Part shown: in pieces, positions 44,849 to 53,535 of the stretch
Layout: each line of letters begins with the position of its first letter
Position numbering within the stretch: the first letter of the stretch is position 1
Source: Thermoplasmata archaeon
GTDB taxonomy: Archaea > Thermoplasmatota > Thermoplasmata > Lutacidiplasmatales > UBA184
DNA length: 64,000 nucleotides
Assembly: GCA_021790425.1 (NCBI GenBank)
Contig: JAJYEA010000003.1
Coordinates: 1-64,000, forward strand
Direction: 5' to 3'
The notes under the pieces: generated by a model
What the model was told of the DNA's origin: nothing
Databases searched by the model: none
What the model saw: the letters and a program-made list of their open reading frames with translations, nothing else
Program-made: the position numbers and the translations under genes

Positions 44849-45751
44849 TCAGGCGTGGCCCAGGAAGGGCAGGGGAAGACCGACCGTGAGGGCCCAGTTC
44901 AGCACCATCGCCCCCGCGACCCCCGCGAGGTAAAGGCCGCTCGCGATGAAGGCGCGCATGGCGTTCTTCCGGGAGGTCTCGAGGATCGTCCGGGTGGTCC
45001 GGAAGACGAACCAGACGCCCAAGCCCATCGAGATCACGAAGAAGACGAGGTAGTGGATCGACAGGGTCGCGAAGAGCGCCGAGGGGGCGAGGAGCAGGGC
45101 CGCGGAGCCGGCCACCGCCCGGGCGGAATCCGCGGGATGCCCCCCGCGGGGCAGCACCGGGAGTCCCAGCTCCCCGTAGTCCGAGAAGAGGGCGATCGCC
45201 AGGGACCAGAAGTGGGGAGGGGTCCAGAGGAAGACGAGGACCGCGAGGAGCACCACGGGGAGCGCGAAGCCCCCGGTGACGGCGGCCCCCCCGCCGAGCG
45301 CGGCGGCGCTGCCGGCGTAGCCCCCGATCACGATCCCCCACCGGGAGCTCCGCTTGAGGAGGGTGGTGTACAGGACCACATAGACGAAGGCCCCCGAGGC
45401 GATGGCGACCGTCACCGCCGGGTTGAGCGTCACCCACGCGACGAGGAGCGAGAGGGCGATGAGGAGGATCCCGAGGACGAGCGCGGCGTTCCGGGGGACC
45501 GTGTCGGAGGGGATGGGCCGGGAGAGCGTCCGGCGCATGAGCGCGTCGATGTCGGCGTCGTACCAGTGGTTCAGCGCGGAGGAGCCCGCCGAGCCCATCC
45601 ACCCGGACAGGACGAGCCAGCCCAGGGCGGACCATCGGACCGGGGTCGGGCTCACGGTGAAGAAGCCCGCGACCGCGACCATCACGATGAACGACGTGAT
45701 GCCCGGCTTCGTGAGCGAGAAGTACGCGCGCAGGGTGGGTCCTACCGCCAC
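44849..45751 (-). CDS. ctaB: Protoheme IX farnesyltransferase (heme O synthase)
   Basis: The 300-aa, eight- to nine-helix UbiA-family protein has YFSLTKPGITSFI, the prenyl-diphosphate site NHWYDADIDALMRRTLSRP, and TPPHFWSLAI. It attaches a farnesyl-type chain to heme B to make heme O for terminal oxidases. It is the last gene of the respiratory/Tat run and implies that a heme-copper oxidase is encoded elsewhere in the genome. Confidence 0.94.
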   Translation of the reverse strand: MAVGPTLRAYFSLTKPGITSFIVMVAVAGFFTVSPTPVRWSALGWLVLSGWMGSAGSSALNHWYDADIDALMRRTLSRPIPSDTVPRNAALVLGILLIALSLLVAWVTLNPAVTVAIASGAFVYVVLYTTLLKRSSRWGIVIGGYAGSAAALGGGAAVTGGFALPVVLLAVLVFLWTPPHFWSLAIALFSDYGELGLPVLPRGGHPADSARAVAGSAALLLAPSALFATLSIHYLVFFVISMGLGVWFVFRTTRTILETSRKNAMRAFIASGLYLAGVAGAMVLNWALTVGLPLPFLGHA

Positions 45752-45835
45752 GGCGTCCTCACTTCGGGTCGCCTTATATCGTGCGTGTCGGGGTCTCCGG
45801 GAGGACGAGGGCCGAGTCCGGACGTCCGGAGACGC

Positions 45836-46537
45836 TCAGGGCTCATCGCCGCGGCGGATGGCCAGCGAGCGGTCGCGATAGGCGATGTCGAACACGTGGA
45901 AGATGAGCCCGAGGTCCAGGAAGCCGAGGCCCACCGCCAGGCCGAAGGAGGACTCGACCGCGACCCCGGTGAGGGGCCCGAGGTTGAGGAGGTAGCCCAC
46001 GATGATCCCCGCCACCACGAGCAGGATCATCATCGCCGCGAGATAGTAGTCGAGCCGCCGCGAGGCGCCCTTGGGGACCGCCGTCCCCGCCGGGTAGGAG
46101 AGCCAGCCGTAGGTCATGACCAAGGAGCCCAGGACGAGCGCCGGGAGGCCCACGAGGCCGTCCGCCCCCTCCGTCAGGGTCACCAGGGTGACGTGGAGCG
46201 GGACGGTCGCGTTGAGGGTGAAGTACTTCCCCGGGGAAAGGGTCAGCGTGAAGGCGCCCGAAGCGCCGGCGACCGAGGCGAGGAGATGGGTCCCGGGGCA
46301 GGCGTGCGAGTTCGTCCCGCACCCCCAGGCCTGGACGACGGTGGCGTCGGGGGCGCCCGTCCACGAGACGTTGTACTGGACCGAGTCCCCGATCGAGTAG
46401 GGGAGGTCGAGGCCGAGCGCCCCGGTGGGCGTCGGTCCCGAGAGGTAGTACCGGTGGGTCTCGTGGATGGGGGAGACGAAGACGGCCCCGCCGATCACGG
46501 CCAGGGCGATCCCGAGGATGATGAGCAGCGCGCGCAT
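45836..46537 (-). CDS. Membrane protein of the bc-complex operon
   Basis: The 233-aa protein has an N-terminal membrane helix, an external region with a Cys pair (QAWGCGTNSHACPGTH) that could form a disulfide, then three membrane helices (about 135-150, 170-190 and 200-220). No family is recognised. It follows the 83-aa gene by 5 bp and lies between cytochrome b and heme O synthase genes, so a role in the respiratory complex or its assembly is inferred. Confidence 0.6.
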   Translation of the reverse strand: MRALLIILGIALAVIGGAVFVSPIHETHRYYLSGPTPTGALGLDLPYSIGDSVQYNVSWTGAPDATVVQAWGCGTNSHACPGTHLLASVAGASGAFTLTLSPGKYFTLNATVPLHVTLVTLTEGADGLVGLPALVLGSLVMTYGWLSYPAGTAVPKGASRRLDYYLAAMMILLVVAGIIVGYLLNLGPLTGVAVESSFGLAVGLGFLDLGLIFHVFDIAYRDRSLAIRRGDEP

Positions 46538-46542
46538 GGTCC

Positions 46543-46794
46543 CTACTCGAAGAGCTTCACCCTCCGTTCGACGTCCCGGTTCAGGCGGTCCACGCGGTAG
46601 AGGATGCCCATGCTGAGGAGCACGAGGTAGAGGAACGCGACGAGCGAGATCCCCACGATGCCCAAGTAGAGCCACGGGGTGGCGCCGCCCACGATCGCCG
46701 TGATCGCCCAGACCGCCGCGGCGAGCGCCGCCAGCGCGAGGATCATCATCCCCCCGAGGACCCCGACGAGGACCCGCTGCCTACTCCGTGCCAA
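46543..46794 (-). CDS. Small two-helix membrane protein of the bc operon
   Basis: The 83-aa protein has two membrane helices (about 9-30 and 40-62) and a charged end YRVDRLNRDVERRVKLFE. Its start overlaps the end of the cytochrome b gene by 14 bp, so it is cotranscribed and probably a small subunit or assembly factor. No family is recognised. Confidence 0.6.
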   Translation of the reverse strand: MARSRQRVLVGVLGGMMILALAALAAAVWAITAIVGGATPWLYLGIVGISLVAFLYLVLLSMGILYRVDRLNRDVERRVKLFE

Positions 46795-48124
46795 GCGTCT
46801 TCCTCCGCTCGCGGGCGATGAGCCGGCGGCTGTAGCTCCGGCGGTAGCGCCAGTAGAGCATGGTGACCACGACCGCGTTCGCCGCGGCGATGGCCCCCAG
46901 GTAGCTGATGTACATCGAGGGGGGGATCTCCACCCCGGGCATCACCCCGCCCCAGACCGTCATCACGAGGAAGAACCCGGCGAGGAAGTTCCCGATGATC
47001 ACGAAGAGCGGGCGGTCGCGCGGGTGGGTTTTCGAGCTCGTGAAGGGCTCCCGGTCGAGCCACGGGAGCGCGAGGACGAAGACGATGATCACGGCGGGGA
47101 TCGCGATCCCCACGATCGCGGGGACGAGGGTGGCGCAGGACTGCACCGTGCAGAAGTCGAGGAACTTGTAGAGCCAGAGGAAGTACCAGTCGGGCTCCGG
47201 GGAGACCCCGCCGCTGGTCGGCGAGCCGTAGTAGGTGGGGAGGACCCAGGGCCAGATCGAGGAGATCAGGAAGAGCGCGCCCGCGTAGAAGAGCGCCCAC
47301 TTCGTCATGTAGAGGAAGATCTTCGGGAAGAACCTCCCCGGCATCTTCTTGTCGTCGGCCTCGGTGAGCACGCGCTTGGCTTTCGGGTCGCTCGTGGCCT
47401 TGGGCGCGAGCCCGTGGGTCTCGAAGAGGCTGATGTGGGCGTAGAGGAGCCCGGCGAGGATCAGCGGGAGCCCCACGACGTGGAGCGCGAACATGCGCGA
47501 GAGGAGCGCCTGGCTCGTCCCGCTCCCGAGGATGATGGGACCGAGCATGCTGCCCCCGGGGGCGTTCAGCGTGAGCACGAGACCGACGTCCGTGGCGCCC
47601 ACGGAGAGCGCGGTGTACGGCAGGAGGTAGCCGGTGAACCCCATGCCGAGCATGGAGACCAGGAGCAGGGTCCCGATCATCCAGGTGAGCTCGCGGGGGC
47701 GCTTGTAGACGCCCGTGTAGTAGCCGCGGAAGAAGTGGAGGAAGGCGAGGAAGATGGTGGCGTACGCGCCGTACAGGTGCGTGCTGAGCAGGAACTCCCC
47801 GAGCGGCACGCTGTTGATGATGTAGTAGGTGGACGCCCACGCCATCGGGGCGCCCGCGTAGTAGAGCCCGCCCGAGGGCGCCGGGGCGGTCGAGGGGACG
47901 TAGTAGAGGAGGAGCATGAGCCCCGTGATGACCTGGAAGAGGAACGCGGAGGCCACGAGGCCGCCGGTCCAGTACGCCGGCTTGAAGGAGAAGTCCGGCT
48001 GGGGGCGGACGGCCCACTTCTGGGTCCCGAGGCGCATGTCGACGAAGTCCCAGATGCGGTCGAGGCTGCGGTTGAAGAGGGGCTTGTACTCCGGCGTCGC
48101 GACCTCTCCCTTCTCTTCTTCCAC
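46781..48124 (-). CDS. Cytochrome b of a bc-type complex
   Basis: The 447-aa protein has about ten membrane helices. The heme-ligand pattern is present: STHLYGAYATIFLAFLHFF in helix B and RMFALHVVGLPLILAGLLYAH in helix D. The Qo-site motif reads SPEPDWYFLWLYKF (PDWY for PEWY). Both halves of cytochrome b are fused, as in mitochondrial-type proteins. Together with the Rieske protein upstream it would oxidise quinol. No cytochrome c1 is recognisable, so the electron acceptor is unknown. Confidence 0.93.
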   Translation of the reverse strand: MEEEKGEVATPEYKPLFNRSLDRIWDFVDMRLGTQKWAVRPQPDFSFKPAYWTGGLVASAFLFQVITGLMLLLYYVPSTAPAPSGGLYYAGAPMAWASTYYIINSVPLGEFLLSTHLYGAYATIFLAFLHFFRGYYTGVYKRPRELTWMIGTLLLVSMLGMGFTGYLLPYTALSVGATDVGLVLTLNAPGGSMLGPIILGSGTSQALLSRMFALHVVGLPLILAGLLYAHISLFETHGLAPKATSDPKAKRVLTEADDKKMPGRFFPKIFLYMTKWALFYAGALFLISSIWPWVLPTYYGSPTSGGVSPEPDWYFLWLYKFLDFCTVQSCATLVPAIVGIAIPAVIIVFVLALPWLDREPFTSSKTHPRDRPLFVIIGNFLAGFFLVMTVWGGVMPGVEIPPSMYISYLGAIAAANAVVVTMLYWRYRRSYSRRLIARERRKTLGTE

Positions 48125-48139
48125 GATCTAGGTCCTCCG

Positions 48140-48994
48140 TCAGGTGGGGCAGGTCTGCGTCGGGGTCTCGGGGCTCGAGGCCTTCACCGCGGAGGTGACG
48201 CCCTGGCCGCCGGCGAGCGTGCTCGTGTGTCCCTTGACCGGGACCCCGAGCGAGCCCACGGCGTAGAGGTAGCCGCTCGAATCGGTCGTGAGCAGCGTCT
48301 GCGGGATCGGGAGGACGGTCGGGCCCGACAGGATCTTCGCGCCCCCGCCGTTCGACGTGTCGCGGACCGACGGGTCGTAGGTGGAGCCGTGGCAGACGCA
48401 GTGGATGATCGAGTTCCCGCCGTTGTAGGAGCCGCACTGTCCGGGGGGGTAGTAGGAGATGTACGGAGGGATGCATCCGAGGTGCTGGCAGATCGCCGAG
48501 TAGGCCACGAGGTACGTCCCGTCCCCCTTCGGTAGGGCGTTCTGGGGGGCGGGGTTCCCGAGCTGGTTGATGTTGAGGAGCATGTTCGGCTCGTTCGTCA
48601 GCGGGTAGTCGAAGATGATCTGGCCGTTGTCCTTGTAGGTGTACTTGTACTGGCTGACGATGATCGGGGACCCGTCGTCGTAGAAGAGCTGGGTCCTCGG
48701 GTAGGCGGAGACCCCCTCCATCGGGGGCTGCAGGAGCTGGAGCGCGCCCACCGTGCCCGCGCCCGCGCCGACCGCGACCAAGCCTCCGATGGCGAGGAGC
48801 TTCAGGGTGTTGCGCTTGGACTCGTCCACTGTCTCCTGCTCCTTGGGGTTCGTCTCGGGAGCGGCGGACGCGACGCACCGGGGGGTCACGCGCCGGACCA
48901 CGCCCGGGGTGGCGCTCACCATCATGGCGCGACGGAATTCGAGGCGGTTCTGGAGGAGCTCGGGTCCGCGCAGGGCCGCGGGGTCCACGCTCAT
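48140..48994 (-). CDS. Rieske iron-sulfur protein
   Basis: The 284-aa protein has an N-terminal Tat-like signal (SKRNTLKLLAIGGLVAVG) that serves as a membrane anchor, and a Rieske domain with YSAICQHLGCIPP and HCVCHGSTYD. These supply two Cys and two His ligands plus the two disulfide Cys. The signal explains the tat genes in the same operon, since Rieske proteins are folded before export. The ATG start overlaps the previous stop (ATGA). Confidence 0.93.
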   Translation of the reverse strand: MSVDPAALRGPELLQNRLEFRRAMMVSATPGVVRRVTPRCVASAAPETNPKEQETVDESKRNTLKLLAIGGLVAVGAGAGTVGALQLLQPPMEGVSAYPRTQLFYDDGSPIIVSQYKYTYKDNGQIIFDYPLTNEPNMLLNINQLGNPAPQNALPKGDGTYLVAYSAICQHLGCIPPYISYYPPGQCGSYNGGNSIIHCVCHGSTYDPSVRDTSNGGGAKILSGPTVLPIPQTLLTTDSSGYLYAVGSLGVPVKGHTSTLAGGQGVTSAVKASSPETPTQTCPT

Positions 48995-49374
48995 TCCTCC
49001 TGTTCCCTCCGGCGTTTGAGCGCGATCTCCTCTTCCACCGTGACCGGCACCTCGGCGGCGTCCCCGGGGAGCTCCGCGCGGTCGGAATCCCAGTAGATGT
49101 AGAGCGCGATCCCGACCCCCATGAGGATGGCCGAGATCTCCGCGAGGTTGAGCGTCTGGAAGCAGTTCAGGGAGATCGGTCCCCACGTCAGCGAGCTGCC
49201 CGCGGGGCAGGAGACCTGGCCCGCCGAGCCCGCGGAGGAGTTGCCCGCCGGGGTCACCATCGTGCCCGAGGAGGGAGGGACCGTGGCGGCCGCCCCACCG
49301 GGGAGCACTACGACGAGGCCGGTCCCGAGGGCCACGACGAGCCCCAGGACGAGCGCGAACGGAAGGATCTTCAC
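48991..49374 (-). CDS. Small membrane protein upstream of Rieske gene
   Basis: The 127-aa protein has a signal-like first helix (LPFALVLGLVVALGTGLVVVL), an external loop with two Cys (QVSCPAG...LNCFQTL), a second membrane helix (AEISAILMGVGIALYIYW) and an acidic cytoplasmic tail. No family is recognised. Overlaps at both ends (ATGA) place it firmly in the operon; a subunit of the bc complex is possible. Confidence 0.6.
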   Translation of the reverse strand: MKILPFALVLGLVVALGTGLVVVLPGGAAATVPPSSGTMVTPAGNSSAGSAGQVSCPAGSSLTWGPISLNCFQTLNLAEISAILMGVGIALYIYWDSDRAELPGDAAEVPVTVEEEIALKRRREQEE

Positions 49375-49727
49375 GAGGCCTTCCCTCCGGCGGCCACCGC
49401 GGGCTCGCCCGGCAGGGTCTTCAGGCTGGCGAGGGAGGTCTGGGACTCCTCGGAGGAGAGCGGGGACACGACGCGCGCGGTCCCGACGGACCAGAGTCCG
49501 GGGGTGGGGTTCGCGGGGGCCGTGGTTGCGGTGGCGGTGGCGGCCGCGGGCTTCGGCTCATCGACGAGGCCCTCCTTGACGTCCTTGAGGAGATCGTCGC
49601 GGAGATGGACGAACCGGGCGTACATCCGGCCCGCCTGCCGCAGCAGCTCGCGGTTGTCCCCCCCGAGGAGCAGCACTCCGCCCGCAATGAGGAGGATGAG
49701 CCAGTCGACGTCGGAAAACAGTCCCAT
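49371..49727 (-). CDS. TatA/TatB-like protein
   Basis: The 118-aa protein begins MGLFSDVDWLILLIAGGVLLLGG, followed by an amphipathic helix (RELLRQAGRMYARFVHLRDDLLKDV) and an Ala/Thr-rich tail. This is the TatA/TatB plan, but the usual FGPKKLPEL hinge is replaced by GGDNRELL. With the plainer TatA at 51.2 kb it may act as a TatB-like receptor subunit. It begins 102 bp after tatC. Confidence 0.65.
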   Translation of the reverse strand: MGLFSDVDWLILLIAGGVLLLGGDNRELLRQAGRMYARFVHLRDDLLKDVKEGLVDEPKPAAATATATTAPANPTPGLWSVGTARVVSPLSSEESQTSLASLKTLPGEPAVAAGGKAS

Positions 49728-49829
49728 CGCTAGTTGCCTTGGCCTCCGGCATGGCGAGGCGCATAAAATGTTAATCCCACACTTGAGATGCAAGAAAGGC
49801 GCGGAAGCGTTCCGAGACCCATCGTCCGC

Positions 49830-50636
49830 TCACGCCCCCACGGGCCGGCGGGCCCGCCGCTCGTAGCGCTGGGCGAAGAAGGCGCCGCCGAAGTAGAGCG
49901 CGATCATCGGGAGCGCGATGAGCATCATGGTGATCCCGGAATTGTCCGGGGTGATGACCATCCCGAAGATGAGGCACCCGAGGATCGCCCCCCTCCAGTG
50001 GCGCCGCCAGAACTCCGACTTGACGATGTGGAGGCGGGTCAGCGTGTAGATGAAGACCGGGAGCTCGAAGATGATCCCGAACGCCGTGGTGTAGAGGAGC
50101 GTGAAGGTGATGAAACTGTCCGCCGAGAGGTAGGGCAGGAGCCCCATCGCGGAGACGTACTTGAACAGCAGGAGGAAGGTGAAGGGGGTGAGCCAGACGA
50201 ACGACAGGGTGAACCCGGCGATGAAGAGGATCGATCCGGGGATGGCAATGGACTTGAGGAGGGCCCGCTCGTTGTGGCGGAGCGCGGGCATGAGGAAGGC
50301 ACCCACCTCGTGGGTGATCCACGGCATGCTCACCGCGAGGGCGAGCAGGAGGCCGATCTCCATCTGGGCGATCACGGAATCCCCGATGCCGATGTTCACC
50401 AGCGTCGTTCCCGGGGGGAGCATCCAAGCCCGGAGCCAGCCGAAGACCTGCGCGGTGACGTTGTAGAAGAGGTTCGGGTAGGGGTAGGGGACCGGCCAAG
50501 GGATCCCGGGGACCCGGGCCACCTTGATCTGGAACGTGAGGAAGAAACCGAAGAGGGGGGCGAAGACGTAGAGGATCCGCAGGGTCCTCCGGCGCAATTC
50601 CTCGACTATCGAGAAGAGTTTCTCGAGCTCGCTCAT
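49830..50636 (-). CDS. tatC: Twin-arginine translocase subunit TatC
   Basis: The 268-aa protein has six membrane helices. It begins with the TatC-type IVEELRRRTLRILYVFAPLFGFF and contains EVGAFLMPALRHNERALL, GIIFELPVFIYTLTRL and MVITPDNSGITMMLIALPM. TatC binds twin-arginine signals and exports folded proteins such as the Rieske protein encoded downstream. The ATG overlaps the stop of the Rieske-like gene. Confidence 0.92.
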   Translation of the reverse strand: MSELEKLFSIVEELRRRTLRILYVFAPLFGFFLTFQIKVARVPGIPWPVPYPYPNLFYNVTAQVFGWLRAWMLPPGTTLVNIGIGDSVIAQMEIGLLLALAVSMPWITHEVGAFLMPALRHNERALLKSIAIPGSILFIAGFTLSFVWLTPFTFLLLFKYVSAMGLLPYLSADSFITFTLLYTTAFGIIFELPVFIYTLTRLHIVKSEFWRRHWRGAILGCLIFGMVITPDNSGITMMLIALPMIALYFGGAFFAQRYERRARRPVGA

Positions 50637-51220
50637 CGGGGAGGACGGGCGTTCGGTGGCAGGAGCGCCAGGCGCTTCCCGTCGGCGAGCTCCCGCTCCT
50701 CAAAGACCAGGAGCGGCTTCTCGGCGGGCGGGGAGAGGACGCGCCCGTTCTTCGTGCTGAACGCGCTGCCGCATCCCGCACACTGCCATCGGTCGAGCGA
50801 GGGGTCGAGGTGCAAGGGGGAACGGTCGAAGACGCACTCCCGGCTCGCGATCCTCACCTTGTCGTCGGCGCCCAGGACCGCCTGGCCGACCGTGAGGAAG
50901 GGGCCGGGCTGGAAGAGCCCCGGTCCGCGCTGGGTCCCCATCCAGGCGAACGCCAGGGGGCCCTGCCGGAGCTTCTCGCGGAACTCCATCATGGAAACGT
51001 AGGTGCCGCGGGCGACCAGGCACCACTCCGCATCGAGCAGGAGCGGCGGCGGCGCGCTCGCGCGGGGAGGGACGGCAAAGCTCGCGGGGCCGGGCGACGG
51101 GGCCGGCGGGCTCTGCGGGAGGAGGAGCGCCGCGCCACCCCCGATGGCCGAGGCCACGAGGCGTTTCAGCTCGTTGCGGCGGATCTCCCCGGTCTCGAGG
51201 TCGGACTGCGAGGAGGACAT
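50633..51220 (-). CDS. Rieske-like protein with altered iron ligands and Tat signal
   Basis: The 195-aa protein has a Tat-type signal (IRRNELKRLVASAIGGGAALLL) and a C-terminal domain of Rieske shape: SRECVFDRSPLHLD, then WQCAGCGSAFSTKNGRVLSPPA. Where a Rieske cluster has C-x-H and C-x2-H it has C-V-F and C-A-G-C. The first His is missing and the second is Cys, so a normal [2Fe-2S] Rieske site is unlikely. It might bind zinc or another metal, or be structural. It lies between tatA and tatC. Confidence 0.65.
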   Translation of the reverse strand: MSSSQSDLETGEIRRNELKRLVASAIGGGAALLLPQSPPAPSPGPASFAVPPRASAPPPLLLDAEWCLVARGTYVSMMEFREKLRQGPLAFAWMGTQRGPGLFQPGPFLTVGQAVLGADDKVRIASRECVFDRSPLHLDPSLDRWQCAGCGSAFSTKNGRVLSPPAEKPLLVFEERELADGKRLALLPPNARPPR

Positions 51221-51235
51221 CCGGTAACCAGAGGA

Positions 51236-51424
51236 CTACTTCGGGGTCGGGGCGGCCTTGGTCTGGCTGTCGGCGATCTCCTTGTCGACTTCCATCCGGC
51301 CCTTCTTGAACTCCCCGGTGGCGCGGCCCAGGCTGTGGGCGAGTTGGGGAATCTTGCCGGAGCCCCAGAACAGAACACCGGCGACGACCAGGATGATCAA
51401 CCAGTCATCTATGCTGTCGAACAC
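51236..51424 (-). CDS. tatA: Twin-arginine translocase subunit TatA
   Basis: The 62-aa protein has one N-terminal membrane helix (DDWLIILVVAGVLFWG), a GSGKIPQLAHSLGRATGEFKKG hinge with amphipathic helix and a short charged tail, the classical TatA layout. It is the first gene of the minus-strand Tat/bc-complex run. Confidence 0.9.
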   Translation of the reverse strand: MFDSIDDWLIILVVAGVLFWGSGKIPQLAHSLGRATGEFKKGRMEVDKEIADSQTKAAPTPK

Positions 51425-51533
51425 TGTACCTCTCGCTCTTTCGGGACTTTCAAATGGCTTATGTACTTTTCGTCAGACCCTCTTTACCCCCCCCCAGGGG
51501 CATCCCGGCCCCTCCCGCGGACCCCCCGGAACG

Positions 51534-52358
51534 TCAGGTGGACCGCTCGGGTTCGAGGCGGCGCAGGAGCTGGGTGGTGACCTCCACCAGGGGGTGGTGG
51601 GAGGCATGGTCCACCTCCACGTCGGCCAGCGAGTCGAGGTGGTGCTCGCGGGCCACCCGCTCGAGGCCGATCTCGACCTTCTCGAAGTCCCCCGGGTTCT
51701 CGCACGTGAGGACGAAGGCGGCCAGCTGCCGGAGCCCCATCTCCTTGGCGGCGAGGGCACGGTGGTGGCCGTCCACGAGGATGAACTTCTCCCCCTTCTG
51801 GAGCACCAGGATGGGCTCGGCGAAGCCCCGCTCGAGCTCGTAGCGGCGGCCCTCGAGCTCGTCCTCGTAGACCTTCCACTGGGTCGGGTGGAGCGTCGCC
51901 AGGAGGACCGTGCCCCGCCGGAGGGTGAAGGTCACCCCGTAGCGGTCGGCGAGGAGGCGCCGGAGGGTCTCGGCCTTCACCGGGGTCGCGCGCTCGAAAT
52001 GGCTCCGCACCACGTCGAGGTTCGAGAGCATGCCTACGAGGACCCCTCCCTCGTCGATGATGGGGAGGTCCCGGAGACCGTAGCGGAACATGATGCGGGC
52101 CACGTCGTCGAGGTCCATCTCGGGCGTGGCGGTGTACGTCCCCTTGCGCATGATCGCCCGGAGGGTCAGCTGCTGCCGCTCGGCGTTCTTCAGGAGCTCC
52201 TTCGCGCTCACGAAGCCCACGAGGTGCATCCCGTCCGAGGTGACCGGCATGCCGTGGCGCCGGCTCTTGATGAGCTTGCGGATCGCCTCGCCGACGGTGG
52301 TCGTCTCCGGAAGGTGCTCGATGTCGAGCACCATGTAGTCGCGGACCTTCTCCGCCAT
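51534..52358 (-). CDS. CBS-domain protein fused to a ParB/Srx-like domain
   Basis: The 274-aa protein has two CBS motifs (about 5-65 and 68-125), which usually bind adenine nucleotides, and a C-terminal ParB/sulfiredoxin-like domain (about 130-270) with LLATLHPTQW and the catalytic-type ILVDGHHRALAAKEMG. Archaeal relatives of this ParB-like fold include the ADP-dependent free-serine kinase SerK. The serine genes at 41-44 kb make such an activity attractive but unproven. Confidence 0.75.
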   Translation of the reverse strand: MAEKVRDYMVLDIEHLPETTTVGEAIRKLIKSRRHGMPVTSDGMHLVGFVSAKELLKNAERQQLTLRAIMRKGTYTATPEMDLDDVARIMFRYGLRDLPIIDEGGVLVGMLSNLDVVRSHFERATPVKAETLRRLLADRYGVTFTLRRGTVLLATLHPTQWKVYEDELEGRRYELERGFAEPILVLQKGEKFILVDGHHRALAAKEMGLRQLAAFVLTCENPGDFEKVEIGLERVAREHHLDSLADVEVDHASHHPLVEVTTQLLRRLEPERST

Positions 52359-52365
52359 GGGAGCC

Positions 52366-52827
52366 CTAGTCCCGCACCCGGAGCTCTTGCTTCTTCCGCA
52401 CGAGCCGGATCTCGTCCTCGGGGGTGAGGTCCCACAGGAGGTCCTCGACCTCCGTGATGTTGCGCAGGAACTCCGCCTTGCTCTTCGTCTTCATCAGGTG
52501 CTCGAAGCGCCGGCGGGCCACGATGTAGGCGACCACCAGGTAGAGCCCGATGATGTCCAGGAGCGCCCCCACGACGACGAACGCGAGGACCCAGTCCACC
52601 GGCCCGGGCGAGGCCGGGCAGATGTTCGAGGAGGCCGGGCAGTCGGGGCCGAGGAGCGAGGGGACGTACTGCGAGAAGGGGACGTCCGTGAGGAGGGGGG
52701 TATAGGCCGCGAAGGCGGTGATGCTCAGGAACGCACCGACGGCCAAGACCGCGGCCGACATGGGAAGGCGGTACGTTCGGAAGAGGTTCCTCAGACGGGT
52801 GTTGAACGAGGCCTTCGACCTGGACAT
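52366..52827 (-). CDS. Membrane protein of unknown function
   Basis: The 153-aa protein has two or three membrane helices (about 22-42 and 78-103), an external Cys pair (GPDCPASSNICPA) that could form a disulfide, and a charged cytoplasmic tail with FLRNITEVEDLLWDLTPEDEIRL. No family is recognised. It lies 7 bp upstream of the CBS-ParB gene and 15 bp downstream of queC. Confidence 0.6.
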   Translation of the reverse strand: MSRSKASFNTRLRNLFRTYRLPMSAAVLAVGAFLSITAFAAYTPLLTDVPFSQYVPSLLGPDCPASSNICPASPGPVDWVLAFVVVGALLDIIGLYLVVAYIVARRRFEHLMKTKSKAEFLRNITEVEDLLWDLTPEDEIRLVRKKQELRVRD

Positions 52828-52842
52828 TCGTGAACGCCCCCC

Positions 52843-53535
52843 CTACTTCCGTCCCTTATTTACGGCTTTGCTCGCCTCGGCGAAGCCCTTCGCCCGCAGA
52901 CGGCAGGAATCGCACCGGCCGCAGGGTCTCGCGCCACCGCGATAGCAGCTCCACGTGAGGTCCCACGGGACCCCCAGGCGCGTGCCGGTCCGGACGATGT
53001 CCGCCTTGGTCATCCGGAGCAGCGGGGCCTCGATGCGAGGGGCGCCGCGGCCCTCGACCCCGGAGGCCGTGGCGAGCCGCGCGAGCCTCCGGAAGGCCCG
53101 CAGATACTCGGGACGGCAGTCCGGGTAACCCGAGTAGTCGATGGCATTGACGCCGAGGTAGATCGCCGTCGCCCGCGTGCTCTCGGCGAGCGCCAGGGCG
53201 AGCGAGAGGAAGACGGTGTTGCGGGCCGGGACGTACGTCGGGGGGATGCCCTTCCCGATCTCGGCGTCGGGCCGGTCCAGGGGGACGCTGACGGAACGGC
53301 GGGTCAGCGCGGAGGGGGCCACGCGGGCGAGCGGAACGTCGAGCACGATCGACCGGGCCCCGTAGTGGCGGGCCACCGCCTGCGCCGCCTTCACCTCGCG
53401 CGCGTGGCGTTGGCCGTACTGGAGGGAGAGGGCGTAGAGGGGCCGGTGGCCCCGGTGGTGGGCGATGGCGAGCGCGGTGGCCGAGTCCATCCCGCCGGAG
53501 AGCAGGACGACCGCCGGACCGGCCGGGGCACCCAT
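52843..53535 (-). CDS. queC: 7-cyano-7-deazaguanine synthase
   Basis: The 230-aa protein has the PP-loop LLSGGMDSATALAIA, LQYGQRHAREV, PARNTVFLSLALALAE, GVNAIDYSGYPDCRPEY and the zinc motif ARPCGRCDSCRLR. QueC makes preQ0, the precursor of archaeosine in archaeal tRNA. The ATG shares one base with the preceding stop (TGATG). Confidence 0.95.
   Translation of the reverse strand: MGAPAGPAVVLLSGGMDSATALAIAHHRGHRPLYALSLQYGQRHAREVKAAQAVARHYGARSIVLDVPLARVAPSALTRRSVSVPLDRPDAEIGKGIPPTYVPARNTVFLSLALALAESTRATAIYLGVNAIDYSGYPDCRPEYLRAFRRLARLATASGVEGRGAPRIEAPLLRMTKADIVRTGTRLGVPWDLTWSCYRGGARPCGRCDSCRLRAKGFAEASKAVNKGRK

Noticed and set aside
46746-48878. 710-aa minus-strand ORF overlapping cytochrome b
   Set aside because: Out-of-frame shadow rich in Arg, Pro and Gly; the cytochrome b and Rieske frames have intact motifs.
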